NCBI RefSeq assembly: GCF_009617875.1
Contig: NZ_BLAV01000001.1
Coordinates: 3,348,001-3,412,000 of the forward strand
Reading direction: 5' to 3'
DNA from: Prolixibacter sp. NT017
GTDB lineage: Bacteria; Bacteroidota; Bacteroidia; Bacteroidales; Prolixibacteraceae
DNA length: 64,000 nucleotides
The notes below the pieces were generated by a model that saw nothing but the letters and a program-made list of their open reading frames with translations, was not told the origin of the DNA and did not search any database. This document shows positions 19,270-30,641 of this stretch, piece by piece. The first letter of the stretch is position 1; each line of letters opens with the position of its first letter. The position numbers and the translations under genes were made by a program.

Positions 19270-22200
19270 TTATTCAGCATCTACATTTTCGGATGCCTTG
19301 ATGTCTACCAAACGATCGTACTCCTCACGTGAGCCAACTACCAGGTTGCGATATTCGCGCTTACCGGTACCGGCCGGGATGAGGTGTCCGCAGATGACGT
19401 TCTCTTTCAAACCTTCGAGGTAATCGACCTTACCGTTGATAGCGGCTTCGTTCAATACCTTAGTAGTTTCCTGGAACGACGCAGCCGACATCCACGACTT
19501 GGTTTGCAGTGCCGCACGGGTAATTCCCTGGAGTACCTGGTTTGATGTAGCCGGTACAGCCGGACGTGCTTCCACAATCTTTTTGTCGCGACGTTTCAGC
19601 TGCGAGTTTTCATCGCGCAAACGACGGGCAGTGATAATCTGTCCCGGACGCAGCGTTTCGGAATCTCCCGGATCGTTTACAACCATTTTGTCGTAAATCC
19701 AGTCATTCTCCTGATTGAACTCGCTCTTGTCGACAATCTGTTTTTCGAGGAAGCGGGTATCTCCCGGATCATCGATATCAACTTTGCGCATCATCTGACG
19801 AACGATTACTTCAAAGTGCTTATCGTTGATCTTCACACCCTGCATACGATATACGTCCTGTACTTCGTTCACGATGTACTCCTGAACTTCGGTCGGGCCT
19901 TTAATTCTCAGGATGTCTGCCGGCGTAGTTGCACCATCGGAAAGCGGTGTACCTGCACGAACGTAGTCGTTCTCCTGAACCAAAATCTGACGAGACAGCG
20001 GAACCAGGTATTTCTTCACATCGCCTACACGGGAAGTGATGATAATCTCGCGGTTACCACGCTTGATTTTACCCAGTGATACTTCACCATCGATTTCGGA
20101 TACAACGGCAGGATTCGAAGGATTACGTGCCTCGAACAGCTCGGTTACCCTCGGCAGACCACCGGTAATATCGCCCGCTTTACCAGAAGCACGCGGAATC
20201 TTCATCAATACATCACCTGCCTTCACGGTAGCTCCTTCGTCAACACTCAAGTGACCGCCTACCGGGAGGTTGTACGAACGCAACACCTCGCCATTCTCAT
20301 CGAGAATACGCAGGGTCGGGTTCTTGGTTTTATCACGGGTTTCAACGATTACTTTCTCCTTATATCCGGTCTGCTCATCGGATTCTTCACGATAGGTAAT
20401 TCCATCAATCAAATCCTGGTACGAAACACGTCCTTTGAATTCGGTAATAATTACACCGTTATACGGGTCCCACTCACAAAGCTTGCTATCCTTGGTAATG
20501 GGCTCGCCTTCCTTAACGTAGAGTTTAGAACCGTAAGGCAGTGCGTGAGTCGACAACGGAATACCCGTATTCTTGTCAACAATCTTCAACTCGGCCAAAC
20601 GGCTAACAACGATATCCATGTCGTCACCGGCATCATCGGTCCATTCAACCGAACGTAGCTCTTCGAACTGTGCAATACCATCGTAACGGGCCACAACAGT
20701 AGACTGTGACGAGACGTTACCGGCAATACCCCCCACGTGGAAGGTACGCAGTGTCAGCTGAGTACCCGGCTCTCCAATCGACTGGGCAGCAATTACACCA
20801 ACCGACTCACCTGCAGAAACCATGTTACCTGTAGCCAGGTTACGGCCATAACATTTGGCACAAACACCCACTTCAGATTCACAGGTCAGTACCGAACGAA
20901 TTTCAACACGCTCGATAGGTGACTCGTCGATGACTTTCCCGATCTCTTCTGTAATTTCCTCTCCCGAACGGATAATAAGTTTTCCGGTCATCGGGTGGTA
21001 AATATCATGAACAGTGGTACGCCCCAAAATACGTTCATACAGCGATGCAACAACTTCTTCGTTGTTTTTGATAGCGCTGGCTACCAATCCACGCAATGTA
21101 CCACAATCACTTTCTGAAATAATCACATCCTGCGCAACGTCAACCAAACGACGGGTCAAATAACCAGCATCGGCAGTTTTCAGTGCGGTATCGGCCAAAC
21201 CTTTACGAGCACCGTGAGTAGAAATAAAGTACTCCAGTACCGAAAGTCCTTCCTTGAAGTTGGCCAAAATCGGGTTCTCAATAATCTGAGCACCGGTTGA
21301 ACCAGACTTCTGAGGTTTCGCCATCAATCCACGCATACCGCACAGCTGACGAATCTGCTCTTTCGAACCACGGGCTCCCGAGTCAAGCATCATGTAAATC
21401 GAGTTGAATCCCTGCTTATCGCTGCTCAACGTCTGCATTACATTCTGGGTCAACTTGGCGTTAACGTGTGTCCAGATATCAATTACCTGGTTGTAGCGCT
21501 CGTTGTTGGTAATGAAACCCATGTTGTAGTTGGCCATCACCTCTTCAACTTCGGCATAACCTTCGGCAACCATTTCTGATTTTTCATCAGGAATGATAAC
21601 GTCGTCGAGGTTAAATGACAGACCACCACGGTATGCCATCTTATAACCGGTGTTCTTGATATCATCGAGGAACTGAGCGGTAACAGCATTGCTGGTGCGT
21701 TTCAGAATTAACGAAATAATTTCTCGCAATGCCTTTTTGGTCAATAACTTGTTGATATAACCGGCTTCTTTCGGCACAAGCTCATTAAAGATGATTCGAC
21801 CAACAGTCGTTTCAATCATCTGCTCTGTCAGCTCACCGTTCTCATCCAGATCAAGTACTTTACAGTTGACAATTGCATGTATCTCAGCTTTGCCTTCGTT
21901 GTGTGCAATAATTGCTTCTTCCGGAGAGTAGAAAGTCAAGCCTTCGCCCCGGGCACCTTTCCGCGGTTTGGTCATGTAGTACAGACCCAACACCATATCC
22001 TGAGAAGGAACGGTAATAGGAGCACCATTGGCCGGGTTCAGCAGGTTGTGCGATGACAACATCAGCAACTGAGCCTCCAAAATGGCGGCATTACCCAACG
22101 GAAGGTGAACAGCCATCTGGTCACCGTCGAAGTCGGCGTTAAAACCGGTACATACCAACGGGTGCAGACGGATAGCTTTACCTTCGACCAGTACCGGCTG

Positions 22201-23547
22201 GAATGCCTGGATAGAGAGTCGGTGAAGCGTAGGAGCACGGTTCAGCATAACCGGATGTCCTTTCATCACGTTCTCCAGAATATCCCAGATAACCGGGTCT
22301 TTCCGGTCGACAATTTTCTTCGCTGATTTAACGGTCTTTACAATACCGCGCTCAATCAATTTACGAATGATGAACGGTTTGTAAAGCTCGGCAGCCATAT
22401 CCTTCGGAATACCACATTCGTGGATACGAAGCGTTGGTCCAACCACAATTACCGAACGGGCTGAATAGTCGACACGTTTACCCAGCAAGTTCTGACGGAA
22501 ACGTCCCTGCTTACCTTTCAGCGAGTCGGACAGTGATTTCAGTGCACGGTTGTTATCCGTTTTCACTGCATTGGACTTACGGCTATTATCGAAGAGTGAA
22601 TCGACAGCTTCCTGAAGCATACGTTTCTCGTTACGGAGAATCACTTCGGGAGCTTTGATTTCAATCAGTCGTTTCAAACGGTTGTTACGGATGATAACCC
22701 GACGATACAGATCGTTCAGGTCGGAAGTAGCGAAACGTCCACCATCCAACGGAACCAACGGACGCAGATCCGGTGGAATAACCGGAACTACTTTCACAAT
22801 CATCCACTCCGGACGGTTACGACCTTTCGACGCACGGAAAGCTTCAACTACCTGGAGACGTTTCAATGCCTCGTTTTTCCGCTGCTGCGAAGTTTCGGTG
22901 TTGGCTTTGTGGCGAAGATCGTACGACATTTCATCCAGATCAAGACGCTCGAGCAGACGGTACAGTCCTTCGGCGCCCATATCAGCAATGAATTTGTCCG
23001 GATGATCATCATCCAGCATTTGATTTTCCTTCGGTAAGGTCTCGATGATATCGAGGTACTCTTCTTCCGTAAGGAAATCAAGATATTTTACACCATCATT
23101 ACGTTTGATACCCGCGTTAATAACCACGTAGCGTTCGTAGTAAATGATGGAATCGAGTTTCTTGGTTGGCAAACCAAGCAGGTAACCGATTTTGTTCGGA
23201 AGTGATTTAAAATACCAGATGTGGGCTACCGGAACCACCAGTGAGATGTGTCCCATGCGCTCACGACGGACTTTCTTCTCAGTCACTTCCACACCGCATC
23301 GGTCACAAACGATACCGCGGTAACGGATGCGCTTGTATTTCCCGCAATGACATTCATAGTCTTTTACAGGCCCGAAGATCCTTTCACAGAAAAGACCGTC
23401 ACGCTCGGGCTTATAGGTGCGGTAATTAATCGTCTCTGGCTTCAGTACTTCCCCGTGTGAACGTTCCAGAATTTCTTCCGGAGACGCCAAACTGATGGTG
23501 ATTTTCGAGAAGTTACTTTTGACCTTGTTGTCTCGTCTGAATGCCAT
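19270..23547 (-). CDS. rpoC: RNA polymerase beta' subunit
   Basis: A 1425-residue full-length beta' subunit. It has the N-terminal zinc finger ([21 protein letters not shown], written here as motif CxC...CxxC near 66-87), the absolutely conserved catalytic loop NADFDGDQ (near 470) whose three Asp residues hold the active-site Mg2+, the bridge and trigger helix region ([16 protein letters not shown]) and the second zinc site ([14 protein letters not shown]). Co-transcribed with rpoB after a 104-base spacer that contains a hairpin. No anomalies. Confidence 0.99.
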   Translation of the reverse strand: MAFRRDNKVKSNFSKITISLASPEEILERSHGEVLKPETINYRTYKPERDGLFCERIFGPVKDYECHCGKYKRIRYRGIVCDRCGVEVTEKKVRRERMGHISLVVPVAHIWYFKSLPNKIGYLLGLPTKKLDSIIYYERYVVINAGIKRNDGVKYLDFLTEEEYLDIIETLPKENQMLDDDHPDKFIADMGAEGLYRLLERLDLDEMSYDLRHKANTETSQQRKNEALKRLQVVEAFRASKGRNRPEWMIVKVVPVIPPDLRPLVPLDGGRFATSDLNDLYRRVIIRNNRLKRLIEIKAPEVILRNEKRMLQEAVDSLFDNSRKSNAVKTDNNRALKSLSDSLKGKQGRFRQNLLGKRVDYSARSVIVVGPTLRIHECGIPKDMAAELYKPFIIRKLIERGIVKTVKSAKKIVDRKDPVIWDILENVMKGHPVMLNRAPTLHRLSIQAFQPVLVEGKAIRLHPLVCTGFNADFDGDQMAVHLPLGNAAILEAQLLMLSSHNLLNPANGAPITVPSQDMVLGLYYMTKPRKGARGEGLTFYSPEEAIIAHNEGKAEIHAIVNCKVLDLDENGELTEQMIETTVGRIIFNELVPKEAGYINKLLTKKALREIISLILKRTSNAVTAQFLDDIKNTGYKMAYRGGLSFNLDDVIIPDEKSEMVAEGYAEVEEVMANYNMGFITNNERYNQVIDIWTHVNAKLTQNVMQTLSSDKQGFNSIYMMLDSGARGSKEQIRQLCGMRGLMAKPQKSGSTGAQIIENPILANFKEGLSVLEYFISTHGARKGLADTALKTADAGYLTRRLVDVAQDVIISESDCGTLRGLVASAIKNNEEVVASLYERILGRTTVHDIYHPMTGKLIIRSGEEITEEIGKVIDESPIERVEIRSVLTCESEVGVCAKCYGRNLATGNMVSAGESVGVIAAQSIGEPGTQLTLRTFHVGGIAGNVSSQSTVVARYDGIAQFEELRSVEWTDDAGDDMDIVVSRLAELKIVDKNTGIPLSTHALPYGSKLYVKEGEPITKDSKLCEWDPYNGVIITEFKGRVSYQDLIDGITYREESDEQTGYKEKVIVETRDKTKNPTLRILDENGEVLRSYNLPVGGHLSVDEGATVKAGDVLMKIPRASGKAGDITGGLPRVTELFEARNPSNPAVVSEIDGEVSLGKIKRGNREIIITSRVGDVKKYLVPLSRQILVQENDYVRAGTPLSDGATTPADILRIKGPTEVQEYIVNEVQDVYRMQGVKINDKHFEVIVRQMMRKVDIDDPGDTRFLEKQIVDKSEFNQENDWIYDKMVVNDPGDSETLRPGQIITARRLRDENSQLKRRDKKIVEARPAVPATSNQVLQGITRAALQTKSWMSAASFQETTKVLNEAAINGKVDYLEGLKENVICGHLIPAGTGKREYRNLVVGSREEYDRLVDIKASENVDAE

Positions 23548-23604
23548 AATTTATCGAAAGAGTTTGTAAAGAATACAATATCTGAAGTATAGTGCTTCGG
23601 GAAT

Positions 23605-23629
23605 ACCGGGCATGTGAAACATACCCGGT
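23605..23629 (-). other. Hairpin in the rpoB-rpoC spacer
   Basis: A 10-base-pair stem (ACCGGGTATG with CATGCCCGGT, one G-U pair) and a small loop lie between rpoB and rpoC. No T-run follows, so it is more likely an mRNA processing or stability element than a terminator. Confidence 0.6.
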
Positions 23630-23651
23630 TTACCCTAAGCTTAATATTCTA

Positions 23652-26600
23652 CTACTCGAGGTTTACGCTCAATCCGAGTCCCCTGAGTTCGTGTAACAAT
23701 ACATTCAACGATTCGGGGATACCCGGACTTGGCATCGGATCGCCTTTTACAATGGCTTCGTAGGCTTTTGCCCTTCCGATGACGTCGTCGGATTTCACCG
23801 TCAGAATTTCCTGCAGGATGTGTGATGCACCAAATGCTTCGAGTGCCCAAACCTCCATCTCTCCAAAACGCTGACCACCGAATTGCGCTTTACCACCAAG
23901 TGGCTGCTGCGTAATAAGCGAGTACGGACCGATTGAACGGGCGTGCATCTTATCTTCAACCATGTGACCCAGTTTCAGCATGTAGATAACACCTACAGTG
24001 GCCGGCTGGTCAAATGGCTCACCGGTTTCACCGTCATGAAGGATAGTTTTACCGAAACGTGGAACACCTGCTTTATTGGTATATTCCAAAATCTCGTCGA
24101 GTGATGCACCGTCGAAAATAGGAGTGGCAAATGTCAATCCCAGTTCTCTACCGGCCCACCCCAGAACGGTTTCGTAAATCTGTCCCAAGTTCATACGCGA
24201 CGGTACACCCAGCGGGTTCAATACGATATCCACCGGAGTTCCATCGTCAAGGAACGGCATGTCTTCGTCGCGTACAATACGCGATACAATACCTTTGTTA
24301 CCGTGGCGACCAGCCATCTTATCACCAATCTGCAGTTTCCGCTTTTTAGCAATATAAACTTTGGCCAGCTGGAGAATTCCGGCAGGAAGTTCATCACCGA
24401 TGGTTACGTTGTAACGCTTACGACGGGCAACAGCTTCCGCTTCCTTGTATTTCATGATGTAGTTGTTTACAAGGTCGCGAATCATATCGTTCTTATCCTT
24501 ATCGGTCGTCCATTTGTTTGGATTCACGTTCAGATAATCGATTGCCTGTAGTTGCTTCAAGGTGAACTTGGTTCCTTTCGGAATAATATCCGTATTGAAG
24601 TAATCTTTTACACCCTGCGATGTTTTACCATTAACAAGGGTAAAGATTTTATCGTACAGAATTTCGTTCAGTTTTTCAATTTCAGCTTCAAACTCGCGGT
24701 CAATTTGTTCGAGCAAAGGCTTGCTGGTAATCTTGCCTTTTTTCTCTTTCATCACGCGGGAGAAAAGCTTTTTATCGATAACTACACCACGAAGTGAAGG
24801 AGAAGCTTTCAACGAAGCATCTTTCACATCACCGGCTTTGTCACCGAAGATAGCACGGAGCAGTTTTTCTTCCGGAGAAGGATCGGATTCTCCTTTCGGA
24901 GTAATCTTACCGATCATGATATCGCCCGGTTTCACATTGGCTCCAATGCGAATCAGACCATTCTCATCAAGGTTGCGGGTCGCTTCTTCACTTACGTTCG
25001 GAATATCGGAAGTGAATTCCTCAGCTCCACGCTTGGTATCACGTACTTCGAGCGAGTACTCGTCGATGTGAACCGAAGTGAAAATGTCTTCGCGGACAAT
25101 CCGCTCGGAAACCACGATTGCATCCTCATAGTTATATCCCTGCCAGGGCATGAAGGCAACTTTCAGGTTGCGTCCCAGTGCCAGCTCCCCTTTTTGGGTT
25201 GCATAGCCCTGAGTCATCAGTTCGCCTTTCGTTACCCGCTGGCCCTTAAAAACCATCGGTGTAAGGTCGACACAAGTACCTTGGTTGGTTTTCTGATATT
25301 TTTGTAGATAATATGTTTTCGTATCCGAATTGAAGCTCACAAAGCGCTCCTCATCGGTCATATCATATTTAACAACGATTTTGTTCGCGTCAACATAGTC
25401 GATAACACCATCGCCTTCAGCAGCAATCTGAACGCGGGCATCACGAACCACGTAGCCTTCCAATCCGGTTCCTACAATCGGAGCTTCCGGACGCAACAGT
25501 GGAACAGCCTGACGCATCATGTTCGATCCCATCAATGCACGGTTGGCATCATCATGCTCGAGGAAAGTAATCAATGATGCAGCAATCGATGCAATCTGGT
25601 TAGGACCAACGTCCATCAGAGCAATCTCGTCCGGACCGGCAACCGGGTAATCGGCGTCGAGACGCGACTTAATACGGTTGTTAACAAATTCGCCGTCTTC
25701 TTTCAGTGGTGCGTTTGCCTGAGCGATGATTTTACCCTCTTCTTCTTCAGCTGTCAGGTAAACAACATCATCATTGCTCAAACTTACTTTTCCGGTTTCC
25801 ACCTTGCGGTAAGGAGTCGAAATAAATCCGAGGTCAGTAATCTTTGCAAATACACAAAGCGAAGAAATCAGACCGATGTTCGGACCTTCCGGGGTTTCGA
25901 TCGGACACAGACGACCATAGTGCGTATAGTGAACGTCACGAACCTCGAAACCGGCACGCTCGCGGGACAGACCACCAGGACCGAGTGCCGACATACGACG
26001 CTTGTGCGTCATTTCGGCCAACGGGTTGGTTTGGTCCATGAACTGCGACAGAGCATTGGTGCCGAAGAAGGAGTTGATAACCGAAGAAAGAGTCTTCGAG
26101 TTAATCAGGTCAACCGGGGTGAACACCTCGTTGTCGCGGACGTTCATTCGCTCACGAATGGTACGCGCCATACGGGCCAGACCTACACCAAACTGGTTAT
26201 ACATCTGCTCTCCAACTGTACGAACACGACGGTTCGACAAGTGGTCGATATCATCGACATCAGTTTTCGAGTTGACCAACTTTATGAGGTACTTGATGAT
26301 TTCGATAATGTCCTCTTTGGTAAGCACGCGGGTATCCATATCAATGTTCAGCCCAAGCTTCTTATTGATACGGTAACGTCCTACTTCTCCCAGGTCATAA
26401 CGAACTTCTGAGAAGAACAATTTTTCGATCACATCACGTGCGGTTGCATCGTCCGGCGGCTCAGAGTTACGCAGCTGCCGGTAGATGTGCAGTACCGCTT
26501 CTTTTTCCGAGTTACACGGGTCTTTCTGTAAGGTATTGTAAATGATGGCATAGTCACCAACATTCTGCTCTTCCTTGTGCAGAAGGATCGTTTTTGCACC

Positions 26601-27464
26601 CGAATCAAGAATTTCATCAACGTGTTCGGGTTGAATAACCGTCTCACGATCGATGATTACTTCGTTACGTTCGATGGATACCACCTCACCGGTATCTTCA
26701 TCGACAAAATCCTCTACCCATGTTTTCAGAACACGAGCAGCCAGTTTTCGACCAACAACCTTTTTAATTCCCGACTTCGAAACCTTCACTTCATCAGCGA
26801 GACCGAAGATTTCGAGAATCTCCTTATCACTCTCGTATCCAATCGCACGCAAAAGGGTGGTAACTGGTAATTTTTTCTTCCGGTCGATGTATGCAAACAT
26901 CACATTGTTGATGTCGGTTGCAAACTCGATCCAAGAACCTTTGAAAGGAATAATCCTTGCTGAATAAAGTTTGGTTCCATTAGCATGTACACTCTGACCG
27001 AAGAATACGCCGGGTGAGCGGTGCAGCTGAGATACAACTACCCTTTCAGCACCATTAATGACGTATGAGCCACTGGGTGTCATGTATGGTACGGTGCCAA
27101 GATATACATCCTGAACCACCGTATCGAAATCTTCGTGCTCGGGATCGGTACAGTAAAGCTTTAATTTGGCTTTCAGGGGGACACTGTAAGTGAGCCCACG
27201 CTCGATACATTCGGTAATCGAATATCGGGGCGGATCGACCTGGTAATCGAGAAATTCGAGGACGAAATTATTTCGGGTATCAGTTATTGGGAAGTTCTCC
27301 TGGAAAACGCTACTCAATCCTTCGTTTTTCCGTTCTTCAGGAGAGGTTCCCAACTGGAAAAATTCCTTGAAAGATTTAATCTGCACCTCCAGGAAATCGG
27401 GGTACTCAAACCTACTCTTGGTAGATGCAAAACTAATTCTTTTATTTACAGTATTTGAAGACAT
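23652..27464 (-). CDS. rpoB: RNA polymerase beta subunit
   Basis: A 1270-residue full-length beta subunit. The rifampicin-pocket region reads [33 protein letters not shown], given here by its key parts: SQFMDQ, THKRR and SALGPGGL. Further family motifs are [10 protein letters not shown], the GYNYEDAI loop and the C-terminal [21 protein letters not shown]. The pocket appears to carry the normal sensitive residues (Q, D, H, R and S in their usual places). It follows rplL behind an attenuator-like hairpin and precedes rpoC. Confidence 0.99.
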   Translation of the reverse strand: MSSNTVNKRISFASTKSRFEYPDFLEVQIKSFKEFFQLGTSPEERKNEGLSSVFQENFPITDTRNNFVLEFLDYQVDPPRYSITECIERGLTYSVPLKAKLKLYCTDPEHEDFDTVVQDVYLGTVPYMTPSGSYVINGAERVVVSQLHRSPGVFFGQSVHANGTKLYSARIIPFKGSWIEFATDINNVMFAYIDRKKKLPVTTLLRAIGYESDKEILEIFGLADEVKVSKSGIKKVVGRKLAARVLKTWVEDFVDEDTGEVVSIERNEVIIDRETVIQPEHVDEILDSGAKTILLHKEEQNVGDYAIIYNTLQKDPCNSEKEAVLHIYRQLRNSEPPDDATARDVIEKLFFSEVRYDLGEVGRYRINKKLGLNIDMDTRVLTKEDIIEIIKYLIKLVNSKTDVDDIDHLSNRRVRTVGEQMYNQFGVGLARMARTIRERMNVRDNEVFTPVDLINSKTLSSVINSFFGTNALSQFMDQTNPLAEMTHKRRMSALGPGGLSRERAGFEVRDVHYTHYGRLCPIETPEGPNIGLISSLCVFAKITDLGFISTPYRKVETGKVSLSNDDVVYLTAEEEEGKIIAQANAPLKEDGEFVNNRIKSRLDADYPVAGPDEIALMDVGPNQIASIAASLITFLEHDDANRALMGSNMMRQAVPLLRPEAPIVGTGLEGYVVRDARVQIAAEGDGVIDYVDANKIVVKYDMTDEERFVSFNSDTKTYYLQKYQKTNQGTCVDLTPMVFKGQRVTKGELMTQGYATQKGELALGRNLKVAFMPWQGYNYEDAIVVSERIVREDIFTSVHIDEYSLEVRDTKRGAEEFTSDIPNVSEEATRNLDENGLIRIGANVKPGDIMIGKITPKGESDPSPEEKLLRAIFGDKAGDVKDASLKASPSLRGVVIDKKLFSRVMKEKKGKITSKPLLEQIDREFEAEIEKLNEILYDKIFTLVNGKTSQGVKDYFNTDIIPKGTKFTLKQLQAIDYLNVNPNKWTTDKDKNDMIRDLVNNYIMKYKEAEAVARRKRYNVTIGDELPAGILQLAKVYIAKKRKLQIGDKMAGRHGNKGIVSRIVRDEDMPFLDDGTPVDIVLNPLGVPSRMNLGQIYETVLGWAGRELGLTFATPIFDGASLDEILEYTNKAGVPRFGKTILHDGETGEPFDQPATVGVIYMLKLGHMVEDKMHARSIGPYSLITQQPLGGKAQFGGQRFGEMEVWALEAFGASHILQEILTVKSDDVIGRAKAYEAIVKGDPMPSPGIPESLNVLLHELRGLGLSVNLE

Positions 27465-27500
27465 TATCGACCAAATTAAGGAACCTAAAATATAAACATA

Positions 27501-27532
27501 AAAAGGCTTAGAATCCCTTTTCGGGATTCTAA
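27501..27532 (-). terminator. Attenuator-like terminator between rplL and rpoB
   Basis: On the minus strand TTAGAATCCC pairs with GGGATTCTAA, followed by GCC and a short T-run. In E. coli the rplL-rpoB spacer holds a partial terminator that sets the ribosomal protein to polymerase ratio; this hairpin is placed to do the same. Read-through must occur because no new promoter is seen before rpoB. Confidence 0.75.
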
Positions 27533-27566
27533 ACCGTATATAACCTCAGAAGTACAGGTCAAAGTC

Positions 27567-27944
27567 TTATTTGAGTTCAACTTCAGCTCCAGCTTCTTCA
27601 AGTTGAGATTTAAGAGATTCTGCTTCTTCTTTCGAGACTTTTTCTTTGATGGCTTTCGGCGCACCGTCAACCAATTCTTTGGCTTCCTTCAGACCCACAC
27701 CAGCTAATTCCTTAACCAGTTTTACTACGGCCAACTTAGAACCACCAGCAGCTTTCAGGATAACATCAAACTCAGTTTGAGCTTCTTCAGCGGCACCTTC
27801 GCCACCAGCAGCAGGACCAGCAACGGCTACAGCAGCAGCTGCAGGCTCGATGCCATATTCTTCTTTCAGGATCTCAGCCAGTTCAGTAACATCTTTTACA
27901 GTCAGATTTACCAGTTCTTCTGCAAGCTTTTTAAGATCTGCCAT
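27567..27944 (-). CDS. rplL: 50S ribosomal protein L7/L12
   Basis: A 125-residue protein with the N-terminal dimerisation helices ([26 protein letters not shown]), an Ala/Gly-rich hinge (about 36-52) and the C-terminal factor-binding domain ([43 protein letters not shown], abbreviated to its key [11 protein letters not shown] and [13 protein letters not shown] motifs). It recruits translation GTPases such as EF-Tu, encoded in the same cluster. 59 bases after rplJ. Confidence 0.98.
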   Translation of the reverse strand: MADLKKLAEELVNLTVKDVTELAEILKEEYGIEPAAAAVAVAGPAAGGEGAAEEAQTEFDVILKAAGGSKLAVVKLVKELAGVGLKEAKELVDGAPKAIKEKVSKEEAESLKSQLEEAGAEVELK

Positions 27945-28003
27945 TTTCCTCGAGATTTAAATATTAAGTGATTAAATTTTTTAACTCTAAATTGTAATAA
28001 TAA

Positions 28004-28525
28004 TTAGGCGTTACGCTCTTCCAATGTTTTCAATACACCAGAAATTGTTGAACCTCCAGACTGAAGAGCCGAGATAAGATTCTTGGCCGGTGACTGGAGC
28101 AGTGCGATAACGTCTGCAAGCAATTCTTCTTTCGATTTGATATTTACCAATACTTCCAACTGATCGGCGCCAACGTAAGTTGATTCTTCGACATAAGCAC
28201 CTTTTAATACAGGTTTCTTGTTTGCCTTAGCGAACTCTTTGATGAGTTTTGCCGGTGCATTACCTGTATTGCTAAACAGAATGGAGGTATTTCCTTTCAG
28301 TACATCATAAAGCGTCTCAGTTTCTTTTTCAGAATTCTCGAGGGCTTTACGGAGCAGCGTATTCTTAACTACAATCAGTTTTACTTCACGCTTGTGACAC
28401 AACCGCCGTAAGTTGCTTGACTTTTCGGCATCCAGGTCAGCTATATCGGCCAAGTAAAAATGACTGTATGAATTGATCTGCTCGGTTAATTGATCAATAA
28501 CCTCTATTTTTTCGGATCTTTTCAT
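28004..28525 (-). CDS. rplJ: 50S ribosomal protein L10
   Basis: A 173-residue L10 that holds L12 dimers on the ribosomal stalk. Motifs: N-terminal KIEVIDQLTEQINSY, LRRLCHKREVKLIVVKNTLLRKAL (about 38-61) and GNTSILFS. Starts 16 bases after rplA and precedes rplL. In many bacteria L10 with L12 represses its own mRNA; the short upstream spacer gives no visible leader, so this is not supported here. Confidence 0.97.
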   Translation of the reverse strand: MKRSEKIEVIDQLTEQINSYSHFYLADIADLDAEKSSNLRRLCHKREVKLIVVKNTLLRKALENSEKETETLYDVLKGNTSILFSNTGNAPAKLIKEFAKANKKPVLKGAYVEESTYVGADQLEVLVNIKSKEELLADVIALLQSPAKNLISALQSGGSTISGVLKTLEERNA

Positions 28526-28541
28526 CGCAATTATCTTTTAC

Positions 28542-29237
28542 TTAGTCCAAGCAAGACTTAGGTTCAACCTGAATCCCTGGGCTCATGGTACTTGAAACAT
28601 AAATGCTTCTAATGTATGTACCTTTTGCAGCGGCGGGCTTTAATTTCTGAATGGTATGTACAAACTCGCGGATGTTCGCCTCGATTTTATCCGATTCGAA
28701 TGATACTTTTCCAACTGAGGTATGAACAATACCATATTTGTCAACTTTGAAGTCGATCTTACCCATCTTTACTTCCTGGATAGCCTTACCAACTTCCATG
28801 GTAACGGTTCCACTTTTGGGATTGGGCATCAGACCACGAGGTCCAAGAACACGACCCAACTGACCTACTTTTCCCATTACCGGAGGCATGGTGATCACAA
28901 CGTCTACATCGGTCCAACCGCCTTTGATTTTCTCGATGTATTCATCCAGACCAACATAATCAGCACCTGCTTCTTTGGCTTCGGCTTCCTTATCAGGAGT
29001 TACCAGTGCCAGCACTTTTACTGATTTACCGGTTCCATGGGGCAAAGTCACAACACCGCGTACCATTTGGTTGGCTTTCCTGGGATCGACTCCGAGACGG
29101 ACATCTATATCAACCGAAGCATCGAATTTGCTACTGGTAATTTCTTTCACCAGCGATGACGCTTCTTCCAAAGTATAGACTTTCCCGGCTTCGAGTTTCT
29201 CCAAAGCAGCCTTTTTATTTTTGGTAACTTTTGCCAT
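28542..29237 (-). CDS. rplA: 50S ribosomal protein L1
   Basis: A 231-residue L1 with the two-domain fold. Signatures: [24 protein letters not shown] near 35-58 and the L1 family stretch [25 protein letters not shown] near 125-145. It forms the stalk that moves E-site tRNA. Starts 16 bases after rplK. Confidence 0.97.
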   Translation of the reverse strand: MAKVTKNKKAALEKLEAGKVYTLEEASSLVKEITSSKFDASVDIDVRLGVDPRKANQMVRGVVTLPHGTGKSVKVLALVTPDKEAEAKEAGADYVGLDEYIEKIKGGWTDVDVVITMPPVMGKVGQLGRVLGPRGLMPNPKSGTVTMEVGKAIQEVKMGKIDFKVDKYGIVHTSVGKVSFESDKIEANIREFVHTIQKLKPAAAKGTYIRSIYVSSTMSPGIQVEPKSCLD

Positions 29238-29253
29238 TTGGACGTTTACTTTT

Positions 29254-29697
29254 TTAGTTATTAAATGGAGAGTCTCCTGTTACGGTAATCCCCATACTCC
29301 GAGCGGTACCGGCAACCATACGCATCGCCGATTCCACGGTGAAACAGTTCAGGTCAGTCATTTTGCCTTCGGCAATTTCCTTCACCTGATCCCATGATAC
29401 CTCTCCCACTTTGTTTACGTGAGGCTCCGGAGATCCTTTCTTTACCTTTGCTGCATCAATAAGCTGAACTGCTACAGGCGGTGTTTTTACGATAAAGTCG
29501 AATGACTTATCGGCATACACGGTAATTACTACCGGTAATACTTTGCCTGCCTGCTCCTGCGTCCTGGCATTAAACTGCTTGCAGAACTGCATGATGTTCA
29601 CCCCTTTGGCACCAAGGGCCGGACCTACGGGAGGTGAGGGATTAGCTGCACCACCTTTAATCTGTAATTTAATTAATCCAGCAACTTCTTTTGCCAT
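29254..29697 (-). CDS. rplK: 50S ribosomal protein L11
   Basis: A 147-residue L11, complete. The N-terminal domain has the Pro-rich [18 protein letters not shown] helix that contacts thiopeptides and RelA, and the C-terminal rRNA-binding domain ends in [10 protein letters not shown]. 24 bases after nusG, as usual for this cluster. Confidence 0.98.
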   Translation of the reverse strand: MAKEVAGLIKLQIKGGAANPSPPVGPALGAKGVNIMQFCKQFNARTQEQAGKVLPVVITVYADKSFDFIVKTPPVAVQLIDAAKVKKGSPEPHVNKVGEVSWDQVKEIAEGKMTDLNCFTVESAMRMVAGTARSMGITVTGDSPFNN

Positions 29698-29721
29698 AAC
29701 GTTTTTTTAGAAAAAGTTACG

Positions 29722-30270
29722 TTACTCCTTTTCCACTTGCATAAAGCTAAGCTCCAAAGGAGTTTTTCGACCGAAAATCTTCACCATTACTTTCAGTTTC
29801 TTCTTCTCCTCATTGACTTCTTCAATGATTCCGTTGAAACCGTTAAATGGTCCGTCGGTCACTTTGATGGTCTCACCAACAACGAACGGTACTTCAAAGC
29901 CTTCGCCACTTTCCTGAAGCTCGTCGACCTTACCAAGAATTCGGTTTACCTCCGACTGACGCATCGGAACGGGATCGCCGCCCTTTGTGTCACCCAGAAA
30001 ACCAATCACATTGGTAATGTTCTTTAGCATGTGTGGAATCTCTCCCACCAATGCTGCTTCAATCAGGACGTAACCCGGGAAGAAGTTGCGTTCTTTTGCC
30101 ACTTTCTTTCCGTTGCGGATTTGATATACCTTCTCCGTCGGGATTAAAACCTGTGAAATGTAATCCTGAAGACCAGCATTCGCAACTTCATTTTCGATAT
30201 ATTCTTTTACCTTCTTTTCTTTTCCTCCGATGGTTCGAAGAACATACCATTTGCGTTGAATTTCACTCAT
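29722..30270 (-). CDS. nusG: Transcription termination/antitermination factor NusG
   Basis: A 182-residue NusG. The NGN domain (about 5-110: KWYVLRTIGGKEKKVKEYIE, FFPGYVLIEA, VIGFLG) binds the polymerase clamp, and the C-terminal KOW motif (VGETIKVTDGPFNGFNGIIEEV, about 125-147) contacts S10 or Rho. Starts 20 bases after secE. Confidence 0.98.
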   Translation of the reverse strand: MSEIQRKWYVLRTIGGKEKKVKEYIENEVANAGLQDYISQVLIPTEKVYQIRNGKKVAKERNFFPGYVLIEAALVGEIPHMLKNITNVIGFLGDTKGGDPVPMRQSEVNRILGKVDELQESGEGFEVPFVVGETIKVTDGPFNGFNGIIEEVNEEKKKLKVMVKIFGRKTPLELSFMQVEKE

Positions 30271-30290
30271 TACGGTCCTCCAGAATCAAA

Positions 30291-30482
30291 TTAATAGAAT
30301 AAACTGTATATAAATTTCATCGCATTCTCGAAAACGAGATCGATTAAAAATATAAACAGTGCGATTATTAAGGAAGCAACCATTACTACTACTGCACTAT
30401 TCTGTAATTCCTTCCAGGTTGGCCATGTTACTTTGTGCACCAACTCTGTGTAGGCTTCAGAGAAATAAGATTGTATCTTCAT
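30291..30482 (-). CDS. secE: Preprotein translocase subunit SecE
   Basis: A 63-residue single-helix SecE. I start it at the ATG giving MKIQSYFSEAYTELVHKVTWPTW; the frame is open for 22 codons more, but that extension is unlike the family. The conserved amphipathic helix and WPTWKELQNSAVVV are followed by the transmembrane helix (about 32-52). It joins SecY and SecG in the inner membrane. First protein gene after tuf. Confidence 0.92.
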   Translation of the reverse strand: MKIQSYFSEAYTELVHKVTWPTWKELQNSAVVVMVASLIIALFIFLIDLVFENAMKFIYSLFY

Positions 30483-30521
30483 ATCCGAATTTAATTCGTT
30501 TTGTTTCTCTTTACGAGATTG

Positions 30522-30577
30522 TCGGGTAATAAGAGTCGAACTTATCATCTAAAACTGCCCCAAACCGGCTTACCCGT
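30522..30577 (-). pseudogene. tRNA-like relic where tRNA-Trp is usually found
   Basis: On the minus strand a 56-base segment looks like a shortened tRNA: CGGGTA and TACCCG form six acceptor-stem pairs, and ATAAG-TTCGACT-CTTAT is a perfect five-pair T arm with a 7-base loop. Only 25 bases lie between acceptor and T arm, too few for both D and anticodon arms, and no CCA anticodon loop is seen. Many Bacteroidota carry tRNA-Trp exactly here, between tuf and secE. I read this as a decayed copy, with the functional gene elsewhere. Confidence 0.4.
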
Positions 30578-30585
30578 TGTAAATA

Positions 30586-30612
30586 CAGTCCCGGACATAA
30601 CGTCCGGGACTG
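30586..30612 (-). terminator. Hairpin after tuf (terminator or attenuator)
   Basis: A perfect 11-base-pair stem, CAGTCCCGGAC with GTCCGGGACTG, with a 5-base loop, 29 bases after the tuf stop. The following T-run is weak (TATTT), so it may only reduce transcription into secE-nusG, for which I see no separate promoter. Confidence 0.7.
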
Positions 30613-30641
30613 CTTTATTGTTTAAGCTTTATGCTTTCAAA

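Noticed and set aside
30522..30577. Functional tRNA-Trp between tuf and secE
   Set aside because: The segment is about 17 bases too short, lacks an anticodon arm with CCA and has a mismatched first acceptor pair.
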